Part shown: positions 21,162 to 38,199 of the stretch, piece after piece
Layout: every line of letters begins with the position of its first letter
Position numbering within the stretch: the stretch's first letter is position 1
Assembly: GCA_002150815.3 (NCBI GenBank)
Contig: NDFF03000135.1
Coordinates: forward strand, 164,748-228,747
Direction of reading: 5' to 3'
DNA from: Grammothele lineata
Taxonomy: Eukaryota; Basidiomycota; Agaricomycetes; Polyporales; Polyporaceae
Length of the DNA stretch: 64,000 bases
Notes under the pieces: model-generated
Told to the model about the DNA's origin: nothing
Database searches by the model: none
The model's input: only the letters and a program-made list of their open reading frames with translations
Translations under genes and position numbers: made by a program

Positions 21162-23434
21162 GTTTCCATTCGTGCATATGCTTTATCCGGGCCTTTTTCA
21201 TACTGTACATCTTTTTGTGTCTTTACGCCTCTCCCGTCGTCAGTATGATACGACGACGCCCCACATAGACTAGCTAGACGATGTAGCATTAGCTTCGTGA
21301 CGATATCGTTATCGTGTGCGGCCGGTGGTGCGCGCTCATGTTGTTCTTAGGGCCTGTTTTGGCTGTTCAGTACCAGCGTTCATGTGTTCATGTAGAAATG
21401 AATAGGTTTTCTGCGTATTGCGCTGGGAGCAGAAAGTCGTCTGATTCCTACAACCTCAAACCTGTAGCGTCCGACGAGCACCGGTACGAAGACTGCGGTG
21501 AGCGTCTGCCACGCGCGCTGCTAAGAGTCCCCTCTGTGCCTGACCGGGTCTGGCCAGACGCCTTGAGAGCGCGAGGTCTGACTCTCAATTCATTCGCGTT
21601 CGACCCTGAGAGCGCCCGAAGTGCCAGTGCAACAGTACGTACGTAGTCACAGAGCGACAACCTCGCAATAGACTCCCACAGGGTCGTTGATCAGACGCTT
21701 ACCTCCCCCGACGTCGGATCTACCCTGGCCTTTGCAATTGGGGCTAAGGCTGTCAGAGTCGCTGCCGGCGTCATCTACGTAAATCATCCCCTGGACAGTG
21801 GGATGATAACCGTATGACTTGAAGAGGCGTAGTCAGTGTGTTCGTCGTCAATTGACCAATCTCACATCTGCTCGTCGAAGTACCCGGCGAAGGCTCTGAC
21901 TGGCACCCCCGAACCCCGGGCTCGCCTTCCCTCCGAGTCGCTGACTGTGTGAGTGGTTATTCCGGGAGTCAGTCTTGCGCTAAACCCGCCCATTTCTACG
22001 TATATCATGTTCCTCCGAGTTGCTCTGGTTTATTGTCTTTGCACTCATACCGATCTCTAAATCTAAAGCGATTCGCGGTCAAATACCCCAATCCCGCCTC
22101 GGCGGTAGCTTACACAACGTATTTTGTCCCGGGGCTCGGCGCACGACGAGCTGTACCTTGACTGTGAACGCATGCTCATTTCGGACTATTCTAGTTCTCC
22201 CTAGCTGAGTCTGTCCTGTTTCACATTTTCTCCGGAGTAGAGCCACTTGGAAACAGTTTCCTCTCGCGCATGCTCGTCATCCCGGGCACGGATGACGCGA
22301 CTGTTCACCTTACGGAGTTGGACGTGCTCCGCGCTGAGCGCCGCAGCTCGATGAACCACAAAGGGTGGACACGTCGATTTACGCCATTTGCGCATGACAA
22401 CGCCAGACTTGATAGCGGAGCCGGTGAGTTTCGTGATGGTCAGCGAGAAGCACCTGGGCCTGGGATGAGCTCATCATGAACACCGGAAAGTGCGTCAAAG
22501 AGGCTGCGTTTACGTTGTCGTACCTCTGGGTTCCTTTCAGGGTGTCGTGTTTGTGCGAACTCCGGCTGGTAACATCGACTCATACGTAAGTACAGCAAAT
22601 GACATGCCGTATAGACGGTTGTGAGGGCTAAGCTGAGAGGCGGTATCATAATGAATGACGATTTCCAACCTTCCTGGCCTTCATCCCCGATGATTCACGC
22701 CGGTGTGCCTAGATGGGCTCTCTGTAGCCATCGGCCGAAGCATGTCGGCCCTCAAGCCCGTAAAATTTGTCCGACTGTTTGGTGAGATCGGAGCATACGA
22801 TCGTCTTCGCACTACGTACGCGGAGTATGCATATGCACACAACGTCGCAGTGCGGGAGGCGGCTGTGTGCAGCGTCTGTCTTGCGCGGATCCCGGAAGAT
22901 TACGCTTCCTGAGGCGACCAGAGATCAGGCGCTTTTGGACGGGACGCTGGACCAGGGCGCGCGCCTTCGCTGGAAGACAAGGAGTGACCAGAAGAAGAGA
23001 GTGCCAGGGTCCACTCGACCTTACGGGTTGTTTGAACGTGAGGAAAGTTTAAGGGCTTGAACACGAGGCGGATGCAGTAAGTATTGTCGGAGGCCGAAAA
23101 TCTTCTATTCAGAGTAAGTCGGCGACTATCAAACTGAGTTCCAAATGTCAGACCCGCCAACCTCGGTAAATTGTTAGCGAGGTTGGCGGCCGGCGCCAAA
23201 CTCTTCTGACTGCTGCGTGATCATTCGGATGTGGCCGTCGATGTTGTGCAGCCTCAAGCTGGCACCAGGATTTGTTCTCTGACTACCTCGATCCGCCACT
23301 GGACAGGATTGTTAGTAGCTGCATTCGACACGCTAGGTGAGTGGTTCCGCCATCTCGTGCGTGGTATCGATAACGGCCGTGACTGATGATCCTTACACGA
23401 CAGCTGAGTTCAAGGTTTGACAACTGTAGACGAG
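21162..23434. other. Intergenic region, about 2.3 kb
   Basis: Only short frames without family resemblance. A T-rich stretch after the ferric reductase stop (21180-21230) is a plausible 3' untranslated region. No repeat or element ends are visible. Confidence 0.4.
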
Positions 23435-25681
23435 ATGGAGTCTATCCGTGAGTGAAGTCGTTTCGCTCAATTAGCTCCACAGTTTTCATGTTTTTGATGT
23501 CAAGTCTTAGGCAAGACAATAAAAATCCAGCTTGACGACGCCGAAAAGGCCACCGTTCGGGCACTTCCAGCGACACAGGTGCAGGAATGGTGTCGTTCCC
23601 GATGGGAGATGTACAACTCTCACGTTGTGGCCCTTCGATCGCTTGCGAACTCGTTGGATATCCTCGATATCGCATTGACACCTGAAGACCAGTTCGACAT
23701 CCCACGTCTCTACCGTGGCGCGTCCGAGGAGGACAAGGAAGCCCTTTCTAGGCTCAGGCCCACGGAGGTAGCCGTGTGGTGCAACACAAGAGCAACGGCA
23801 TACCGGGAACGCATTCGCGCTCTTCGTTCCATTTACAACGCCCACATACTAATCCATCGTATCCTTCCTCTCGAGCTCATCATGGACATCTTTGACTACG
23901 TCCCACCCCTCTCGCGCTGCATTCGCAGTTTCCGCCTTTTTCGCGTCTGCCGTCTCTGGCGCGCGATCGCGTCCAATTCACCCCGTTACTGGTCCAGTGC
24001 GATCAGTGCCTCGCGGTGGGGTGAGCGGTCGACTGCCACGCCATCGAAGGCTGCAGCATGGCTCGATGTTCTCCTCCAAAGGTCAGGGTCGGCGGCGCTC
24101 TCCGTTTCCTTGTGGAGCTTCCATCCAGCCATCGTCGAACGGCTTCGCCCACACAAGCATAGAATCATATCGTTTACGGTGGAGATTGAGGCGCAGCATA
24201 CACCGGAGCTGGAGCGGTGGCTTAAGGATCCGAGCCTCTCCTTGCTACGAGAGCTCGGGACGATACCGTCAGGTTATACGCCTGGGGCGGCGTATCAACA
24301 TAACGAATTGTGGTACTGGAACAAGAAAAATCCCCTCGGAAGCACCGACGACCATTTTCCTCTGTCCCACCTGCCTCGACTTCTTCCTTCCCTCACTTCT
24401 CTCCGCATTGCCCGGGTGCAGCTTCGTCCGGGCTTGGTCCCTGCGCGCCTCCGTCGCCTCGAGCTCGTCTGCTGCTTCTGCATCCCTTGCTGCAAACAGG
24501 TTGCCCCATTTGATACGCTCGCGCGTGCGCTCCAGGAATGTCCCCATCTCGAGTCGCTCAAGGTTATGTACGGCCTGAGAGGGGCCATATCCAGACATTG
24601 GGATGAGCTTGAGGAGGACGACCGTCACACCCCATATTCAAGACGCGGGGATGACCCGTACGACTCTGACCTCCCGCAGGAGAGACTGTCTGGCTGTGTC
24701 GCGAACCTGCCACGACTACGCTACTTCTGTATCCATGGCGGAACGCGCAGCACCGTCATGCTTCTCCGCCGCCTCAAACTTCCTCAATCACTGGAGACGG
24801 AATGGCACGTCCTCGGCGAGCGTCTTCGTTTCCCACCCTTCTACGCGTTAATCTCGCCTTACGTCTCCGATGCGTTTCATGTACGCGTCTTATGGTCCCC
24901 CCTTCCAACGAGGCTAGAGGTCAGGGCCATACCTGAGCACGGTAACGGAAAGACCACAATCATCGCTCCTCCACGAGTGTACTATCGATGGAAGGATTCA
25001 CCGCAGAAGGTGTGGCCTAATCTCGTATTGGGGTACGCCGCCGAACTGTCGACCCTGTTCCTGCCCGTTATCACAGTCACTTCGCTGGACCTGACCGTTA
25101 CGGAAGGCAAGATAGCATATCCGTGCCTCCCCGAATCGACAGCGTGGCCGGCCCTCTTTCGGAGCTTTCCGCGCCTGGTACACTTACGACTCATCGCTCC
25201 CCTCTCGCCTCCAGACGATATAATTCGTGCTCTTGGCGGACCGTCGGCCGAAGTCCGCGAGGAAGGTGACTTACCTTGCCCTTGCTTGGAAAGCATAGAG
25301 CTCGTGTGGGATACCACGTCGCGCGTTTTCCGACACGAGTACATCAGATCCTTTGGTACAGGCGACGCTGTTCCCGCGCCGACGACGCACGTCGAGTCGG
25401 AGGACCCATCTACTTGGCTCCCGTATGGGGAACACGAAACGAGCGCGTTCTGCACGGCTGTCGCTACGCCGCTCGCGCAGAGGACTGCGATAGTGAGGCG
25501 GCTGAAGGAAGTAACGCTTTGGGTGCGCACGCGGATGGTCTGGGATCCGCCGAGGGGCTGGAAACGACATGAGCCTCTAAGAGACATTGGGGAGCTTCAG
25601 TCGGCACTCGGGCGTGGACTCAATGACTGGGTAGATACGGTGATCGTGCGCAGGCGAGCATCCGAGCTAAACTGGGCGTGA
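23435..25681 (+). CDS. F-box domain protein with duplicated N-terminal module (F-box protein 2)
   Basis: Predicted SCF substrate receptor. Model: exon 1 23435-23447 (13 nt, ATGGAGTCTATCC), intron GTGAGT...TTAG, exon 2 23511-25681; 727 residues. The long frame has no ATG at its 5' end, and joining the small exon gives MESIRKTIKIQLDDAEK. An N-terminal module occurs twice: about residues 12-50 (ATVRALPATQVQEWC, ALRSLAN) and 75-114 (EALSRLRPTEVAVWC, ALRSIYN). The F-box is at about 118-160 (RILPLELIMDIFDYV, then FRVCRLWRAIASNSPRYW). The remainder is a long degenerate leucine-rich region. F-box protein 1 has a single copy of the module. The gene sits between the two ferric reductase copies; nothing in the sequence links it to iron. 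Substrate unknown. Confidence 0.82.
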
Positions 25682-26912
25682 ATAATATAAAGAATGAGCG
25701 CAGGTTTTGCGTCAGTGCTAGCGTAGTCAGGTCTGGTGACGCGAAAGGAGTTGGTGGCCACCGGGAGTCTTCAAACGACGTCTGTCATTCTGGCTGAGGT
25801 GAATCCCTACGTTTTCTCCGTGCCCGTCGAGTGCCGAGGAGAGAACCTCATCGTCAGAACCTAGGAGCACAAGGACGTCCATGGCTAGAAGCACCGCCGA
25901 ACACTTTATGTTTCGGCGGCGAGTGGAAGGAACTTCCGCTTGAACGCGCCGGTAGGCCGGGCCGCGTGCAGGCCCCCTCTTATCAGATAACATGTCTATT
26001 CTTGTCTTATCTGATATGATATGGCACTGCCGATCGAGATCTAGGCTCCCCAACACGACGTCGCCATCAATTGGCCACAATGCAAGTCTTGGCTCGTTCA
26101 TTTCCTCCACGTCTCTGATGCACCCTCGACGCATTTCCCGAGTATCCAAGCACGCTTGGGGCTGTTCAAAATACAAATGTCGTGCGGGCCATGTGTCGCA
26201 CACGATGTACCCTTCAGACCGGTATGTCCTCGGAATATTGTAAGTAGACGTCAAACTCAACTTCGGGGAGTTCCCACCGCTCAAACGTTCTTGCGCTTAC
26301 TCCACGCTAATTTCCACAAATGTGTCCGGTACATTTGACTGGGGTCGCGGCCTTACTTCTTCCTGTGCGCAGTGCCCCTGGCCACCATCGCCACCTCCTC
26401 AGTTTACGAGTTTGAGCAGCTCGAGCTGGTTTAGACGTCCACCCAACGAGATACACATCTTCCACGTCGCCTCGTAGTTATCACTGGCACCTTGAGCGAA
26501 CATGCAGCTTCCAGCACGGATTGCCCCTCCCGCCATCCCCGGGGCTGGTTGTGCTTCACTCGATCCGGAGCCCGATCGAGAGTCAAAAGACGGGCGCATG
26601 AACGTTCCTCCATCTGGACCGCCTGCTCCTGTTATCCGTAAATGCGCCGACAGTTGCGGTACTCCTCCTCTGCGCTTCTTCCGCCGGCCAACCACGCGCC
26701 GTCACAATCAAACGGCGTGCATCTCCCCCACGCCTCATCCATGCTCTTCCGGAACAGCGTTCACCCATCTCGTCGCCGGCAATGCCGCCATCCTCACAGC
26801 GGCTGCGACGACGGCCTATATCTGGGCTCTGCGGGTGGGGATATCTTGGCAGCTCTTCTCGCTCGCGCGCCGCCGACGATCTTCCCCACAGCTCCCCGGG
26901 CTCCACACCAAG
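25682..26912. other. Intergenic region holding the promoter of ferric reductase 2
   Basis: About 1.2 kb. It contains two GATA sites near 25980-26015, listed separately. A frame open from 26502 runs into the first ferric reductase exon and includes a hydrophobic stretch, so a longer N-terminus of that protein cannot be excluded. A minus-strand frame over 25727-26284 has no coding features. Confidence 0.45.
25980..26015 (+). promoter_or_regulatory. Paired ATCAGATAA sites upstream of ferric reductase 2
   Basis: TTATCAGATAA at 25980-25990 contains ATCAGATAA on the + strand; TTATCTGAT at 26007-26015 is the same 9-mer on the - strand. The two extended iron-GATA sites are in opposite orientation, 16 nt apart, and end about 0.9 kb upstream of the ATG at 26913. 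The same 11-mer is found at nearly the same distance from copy 1. A role in iron repression by a SreA/Fep1-like factor is inferred. Confidence 0.6.
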
Positions 26913-29156
26913 ATGGCTGCGAAGATCACAGCGGCTGCCGAGAAGGCCTTGCGACGCTGGCGCAACAACCACTATATGTATCAGCTGTGGTGGGCTATCG
27001 CGAGCTTCCTTGCCGTCATCGCCGTATGCCAGTTCGTCTCCTGGATCGCTTTGAAGTATCGCGCTAGGAGGCGTGCGTCGCCGGCGAAGGCGAACGGTGC
27101 GGTAGACGCGGAGGGCGGGGGCACCGCGCCTGTCGTGTCGCGCGCACGTTCATGGCGCAACATTCCGTCGGCGGTGATCAACGCGTACCGGGTCGTCGCC
27201 TTCCGGTATACGCTGAACATCGGGGAGTCGTACACTCTCAACCTGGCGGAGGTGTTTGTCACCTGCGCGTACATCATCGCGCTGTTTACTTGGGAGTTTA
27301 TCAACAGTGAGTATCGTTTCTTATTTGGCCGTCGCTTCTTATCTTCTGACGTGGAGTGTGCAGCGACCAACCCGATGACGGGATTGAAGTTCGACCCCAA
27401 GTATACGGGAAACAGGGCGGGTCTCCTTGCCGGAGTTCAGTTCCCCCTGATTACCGCGTTGGGCATGAAGCATAACATCATATCTTGTACGTTTTATGTC
27501 GTCCGCTCCAAATACGCTCGAGTCTTCACTTGTTTTGCCAGACATCACGGGCATCAGCTACGACAAGGTACATCTTTGCGTTCTTCTTCCCATTGCAAAT
27601 ACTAACCCAAGTTCGATGCAGCTCAATTACATGCATCGCATGACTTCGCGTGTGACATTCGTTATGCTATGGGTGCACGGTGCTGTCAGGGTACGCATAG
27701 CGCTCGTCCATAGATAACGTTTGAGCGACTTATCTCTTCCTTCCAGATGTCGATCATGACGCGAGAGAAGTACGCAGAGAACTATGTCCGCATCGGGCTT
27801 CTTGCAATGGTGGCGTTCACGATCCTGATCGTCGTCTCGCTGCGCCCCATCCGCGCACGGAACTACGAGATTTTCTACTTCACGCACTTCTCGATGCTGT
27901 TGTACGTCCCGCACGATATGTTAACGTTCCGCTCTCCCGACTGACGTCTCCTTCTCAGTATTATCCTCATCGGGTCCTACTTCCACTGCGAGCGCTTCGT
28001 CTACGGCGGCCTCATCTGGCCCTCCTTTCTCCTCTGGGGCCTCGACCGCGCCCTCCGCTTCGCCCGCGTCGTGTACTACAACCACCTCTATTTCGGCCTC
28101 CCCAGCAAGACCTCGCACCACCTCGACGCGTCCGTCGACCTCGTCGCGCCCACGGTGGTCAGGCTCCGCATCCAGCGGCCCCAGCACTTCCGCTGGAGCC
28201 CCGGCCAGACGGCGTTCCTCACTATGCCTGCCGTCTCGGCGTTCCCGGTGGAGACGCACCCGTTCACGATTGCCTCCGTCCACTCGCAATACCGGCTCGA
28301 GGGCGCCCCGAGCGCCCAGTGCTCCGAGAAATCTTCAGCGGTGGAGTCCTCGGATGCGCCCACGCCGGATGGCTGGGAGGAGCTCGAGTTCCTGGTGAAC
28401 GTGCAGAAGGGGTTCACGAAGCGGCTCGCGGCGTGCGCAGAGAAGGGGGAGAAAGTCAAGGTGCTCGTCGATGGGCCGTACGGCTTCTCGCCCAACCTCG
28501 ATGCAGACGACACGGTAGTGCTGGTTGCGGGCGGTTCGGGGGTAACGTTCACGCTGTCGACGTTCCTTGGGGTGCTCAGCCACGTCCAGAACGAGAAGAG
28601 CAGGTGTCGCAGGGTTGTGTTCGTCTGGTCCATTCGTGATGCCGGTATGTCATTCCCCCGAACGCCAACGTCTCGTTCAGGTTCTCATGCCTCTCGCATA
28701 GGCGCCATCGAGTGGGTCTCCAAAGCGCTCACCGACGCGCTCGAGAGCTCCCCTCGCGAGCTCGACGTCGCCGTTCGCATCTTCATCACTGCCAAATCTG
28801 AATCCCCCGTGGGCGCAGAGAGCGCCGACGATGGCTCCTCACTGAGCAGCGTCACCCAAAAGGAGGGCATGCCGGAGCTGCTCCACCATCCCGCCGTCCG
28901 CGTCGCGCAGGGCCGGCCGGACCTGCACGCGCTGCTGCGTGAGGAGGTCGGGGCGAACACGGGGCGGCTGTCTGTCACTGGTGCGTGTTGCATGTGTCCT
29001 TGTTCTGCGGATGCGTTGGCTAATGGCAAGCATGTAGTTTGTGGCTCTCAGGGCATGGCTCGCGCGTGTCGCGCTGCGCTGCGTATCCCGCTCGCCGATA
29101 TGCTCGCGGGAGGCCCGAGCGTCGTGCTTCATGTAGAGTCGTTCGGGTATGCTTAG
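26913..29156 (+). CDS. Ferric reductase, FRE/NOX-type transmembrane flavocytochrome (copy 2)
   Basis: Same role as copy 1: NADPH-driven reduction of metal ions at the cell surface. Eight exons: 26913-27306, 27364-27486, 27542-27567, 27622-27690, 27747-27901, 27959-28644, 28702-28980 and 29038-29156; 616 residues. Exons 2, 3, 4, 5 and 8 have exactly the same lengths as in copy 1 (123, 26, 69, 155 and 119 nt). Haem histidines are H186/H200 (LNYMHRM, LWVHGA) and H251/H265 (YFTHFSM, GSYFHCE). HPFTIAS, DGPYGFS, AGGSGVTFTLS and CGSQGMARAC are all present, so the enzyme looks intact. It is a tandem paralog of copy 1, 5.8 kb downstream in the same direction. The start is uncertain: the frame is open upstream to 26502 with a hydrophobic stretch. 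Confidence 0.92.
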
Positions 29157-29897
29157 CGCTTTCCTATAGAAATCTTCCAGTCCTTCTCCACTAGATTTTT
29201 CCTCACAGTTTTTACATTCTCTGCGATGTAGCTAAAACTTTGTACCCGAAATGTATCTGTAGATGTCACGAGCACTTCAAGTTCAACGATTAGAACGACA
29301 CGACCATTCGTCATGCCGATGACTTATAGAATTTGTGCCTGTTGCAGTGTGTGTGGGTGCCAAGTGTGTACCGTGCCTTGTTGAACGCTGCACAGGGTCG
29401 GCGGGGACCTTGTGCGATCATCGCAGCCTGAGAGACTCGATCCATGAGAGACGGAGATGGAAGGCGGACCGGTCCACCCGCCGGTCCACGCATCTCCGGC
29501 GCAGCGGACTGATTGCTGAGGGCGTCTAAAAAGTGCTGATCCCGACAATTTCGGACTGGAGCCATCTCAATCCGATTTGCAGCCAAGCGTTGGCCCAGCG
29601 CGACCAACTCCTCCGATTCCTCCTCTTCTCCTGAGCGAACACCGGCTCGCCGTCTTCTCGCGACATCCCTCTGTATGTCTGTTTCATTTGGCATGTCAAG
29701 TACTTCCGTCCTGATGTTACCCCGAGCTGCCACCAGTCGCCGCCAGCCGGTGCCCCTTCCAATCCCCGCCTTGTCCGGACTGCCTCCCTGACTGCCGCCT
29801 TGCGAGGTGTGTAAGCCGGATCGTGCTCGGAGCTCTCGCGCGACGCTCTAATATATGTGCCTCGGTCGTCAGGAGACCCCACAAAACGCCAGAGAAG
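29157..29897. other. Intergenic region, promoter of ARO1
   Basis: About 740 nt. A string taatatatg near 29850 is a weak TATA candidate. I see no convincing Gcn4-type TGACTCA site. No supported gene lies here; a minus-strand frame (29311-29733) lacks an ATG. Confidence 0.4.
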
Positions 29898-35086
<5,189 letters not shown>

Positions 35087-35188
35087 ATACTTCCGTAATG
35101 GGTAATCTTTCTTGGTTGACGTAGGTGAAGTAAGTAGAAAAATAGAATGTTGTACCAACACATCCTAAACCAGAGTAATCATACATGT

Positions 35189-38100
35189 TTACAAACTCAA
35201 CGTAACCGTCGCGACCCCGTTATTGAACGGAATCACGAACGCGCCAGCATCCTGTTCGAGCTCCGTCGTCGGCTTGAGTACTCCGAGTCCGTTTTCCGCC
35301 GTGTTCTGCACCACCAGTCGCCCGTGAGGCGCTGCTGCTGCACTCTCAACGCCTGGCACAGACGCGGCGATGGAAATCGTGACCGTGTTGTTCTCGGGAT
35401 CGAACGTAAACTCATCGAACGCGCCAGCGTCGAGTGAAAGCCACGCGCCCAGGGGCGCAACGAAGACGCGCCGGCGGAGCGCATCGCGCGCCTGGACGCG
35501 TACGACGCCGCCGTCCTGCCCAGCGACGACGTTGCCTCCGAACGCCTGCCAGCCAAAGCGCGCGTCGTTGACGAGGTACGTGCCCGCCTCGAGCGCGTGC
35601 CCGACGAAGTTAGGGCCGTAGTCGCCCGAGTAGGCGTCCCAGGCGAGCGTGTCGGCGAAGGAGTGGAATGACGCGGCCGCGAACCCACGTTGGTTGACGG
35701 AGGAGAGAGGACCGCTCCCTCCTCCGTACCCGACGCGGAGAAGATACGCGGCGGAGGAGGCTGAAGAAGCTTCGCGGAAGCGAGAGATGAGGGGGATGGC
35801 GTTGAGACCAGAGCCGTAGTGGTGGATTTGGCGTTCGATACGCTGGAGCTTCCCGCCGTAGACGTTGTCCCTGTACACATGAGTGAGTCAGAAGATACGG
35901 CTACCACCCGCAGAGATAACAAAACGAACCAGTAGCGGCGCGCATTGCCGTTGTAGCCCCAGTGTGGCACCGTCGGCTGGTAAGCAAGGATGGAGTTGAG
36001 AGCGTTCGTTGCGGTAGTGCTGTCGTTGAAGTACGTGGACCAGCCATATACACCCTCTTGCCCAGTAGAGTCCCACGCCATTTCCGAGCCAAACCTGAAA
36101 CATAACTTCAACATCCCATAGTCGTACGAGGCAGGGCACAGATACGCACGGATACCTCTCTCCCGCCCAGATCTCCCACCTCGCGCGCATCCGGCTCTCG
36201 ACGAGCGTTGCGTTCGCCGTTCGCCCCTCACGCTTTAGGTCGTCGAGCAGGTACAGGATCACCGTCTCCTCCATCAGGCCATCGTCGACGTACCCAACCC
36301 CACCGCCCGTCATGGTCGCGACGGTGAACACAGCTTGGTCGAGGTACCACTCCCAGGTGTGCGTGGAGACGAGGGCAGGGTAGTTGCGCGCGACGCGGTA
36401 GAGCGACCAGTAGGCTGCGATGACGTGCACATAGTCGTACGCGCGATCAGTGGCGAAGGACGCGGCTTCGTTCCAGGACCACCAGTTGCCCCAATCGATC
36501 GTCGATGGGTAGGTGTAGTTCGGGACGAGGTCGGGCTGGTAGAAGAAGACAGCCTGTGATGATGGATTCAGACCGTCTACTCAATAGCGCTAACCGCGGT
36601 GTTCTCACCTTTTTGACGGTCCCTATGGACCACCAATTTAGGTGATTAGAGGGGCGTCTCTTGATAGACAATGTAGCTCACCGTTGAAGTTCTGCACCGA
36701 CCCCCACAACGTCTCGTTCACGAACCGCTCCATCTTCTGCACCTCAGCCGCATTAGGCTGCGCGAACTGCTTCAAAGACGCCGCAAGCCACGAGCCTGCT
36801 CCCGCTTCATCACTCAGGCCGGGAATCCACGCGCGGGGGTCATTCCGCACAACCGCGTTTGCCTCACTGTCGAAGCTGATGACCGACGGCGAGCGCGGAA
36901 AAGGATCCGTTGGATCGTCGAACCAAGAGTCCGTCGTGAGGAAGTTCCCTAGGTCGGCTATGACCTGCGCAGCGGCGTGCGTGAGGTAGTAGTGGACCGT
37001 CTGGACCGTCCCGTCCTCGTAAGTGATCGTAAGACGTGCGCGCCCCCAAGCGTGTGGAGTGAGAGTGTACCCAGGCCACGCGGCATCGGCCACGGGCTCC
37101 CACGAGAGCGCGCCGGCGGGGCTGACGGCGAGGGAGGCGACAGCAGCGGGATAGTTGAGGAAGAGCTTGCCCTGCTGGTCCGCTGGGAGGATGTACCCCG
37201 GGATGCCTACTGCGACGGGGCGCGCGAGCGCCTCGAGGGTGTCTTCGATCTCAGGGATGGAGGGGGCGAGCGCGAAGCGGAGGCCGTAGGTGCGCGTCTC
37301 CCCTGGCTGGAGTGTCGCGGACGTCGGTGCGTTCCAGGGCGAGACGTTCTTCCATTCGTTTTCCGCGTAGGCGAGCGTATGGAACTGCCATTCGTAGAGA
37401 CCCTCGAAGGTTTGCGATTGGTACCCCAGGGGTTGAGACTCGTTTTCTGGGAGGAACCGCCATCCCTCAAGTGGTGACTTCCCAACAGGGAGGACAAGAA
37501 GAGGCGGGAGGGTACCAAGTAAAGGGGTCACTTGAACGTATCCCGCATCTTGTCCGATATACGGGTCGAATAGAGAGCAGAGTTCGTTCGTCTCGGCTGC
37601 AGTGCGTCCAGTAAAGATCTAGGAGGACAGAGTCAGCGAGAAACAGAAAGACATCCAGCATGGAGACATACATTGTTGAACTCCAAAGGTGCACCAAGCG
37701 AGCCGATCTCAACAGCCTTAGACTGCGGATTGGCGACGTCGAACAAGAGCTCGAGCTCGCCGTCGTCGAGAACCCATCGCCTCGTGATGTTGAGGATCGA
37801 CACGCCCTGGAGCGTCGGAGAGAGATTCGCCGCCGCCAGTGTATTCCCAGATGCAGGAAGAGATGTGACGTTTTGGCGGCGCTGTGAGGTGTCTCCGCTT
37901 GTCCATGTCGAGTTGCCGACAATGCGAGCACGGAACGTGAGGTCTCCGAGGTGGTAGTTGCCGTCGTACTGGCGCTGATTCATGACGTCACCAGGGATGA
38001 AATCAAACGCAGTCGTGTTGCCCTTGGTCTTGAGCGAGAAGAGCGTTTGCGAGTCCTTAACGAGCTGCACGCTGAAAGACGGCGTATCGAAGGTGAGGAA

Positions 38101-38199
38101 CCCATCTTGTAGGCCGAGCGTGGCCGTCTGGGAAACGCAGAGCTGGAAAGGTGCGAGCAGCACCGCAGAGAGAAGCGCACCGAGGCGGAGCGAGCGCAT
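35189..38199 (-). CDS. Secreted DUF5695-like protein, probable carbohydrate-active enzyme
   Basis: Six exons: 38199-37672, 37618-36682, 36622-36609, 36553-36150, 36094-35930 and 35870-35189; 909 residues. Exon 3 is a 14-nt micro-exon needed to keep frame (NFNG|TVKKAVFFYQPDL). MRSLRLGALLSAVLLAPFQLCVSQ starts with a signal peptide, cleaved near residue 23. N-terminal beta-rich segments (LGLQDGFLTFDTPSFSV, DGNYHLGDLTFRAR) are followed by a long helical region rich in W, Y and F (YPSTIDWGNWWSWNEAASFA, HTWEWYLDQAVFTV). The Y-C-terminal part is beta-rich. From memory this matches fungal proteins carrying DUF5695, with an (alpha/alpha)-toroid glycosidase-like build; I cannot name a substrate. Several N-x-S/T sites fit secretion. 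A role in polysaccharide breakdown is inference. Confidence 0.72.

Noticed and set aside
25727..26284. 185-codon minus-strand frame between F-box protein 2 and ferric reductase 2
   Set aside because: No family resemblance, no supported start, and it runs across the GATA-site promoter region.
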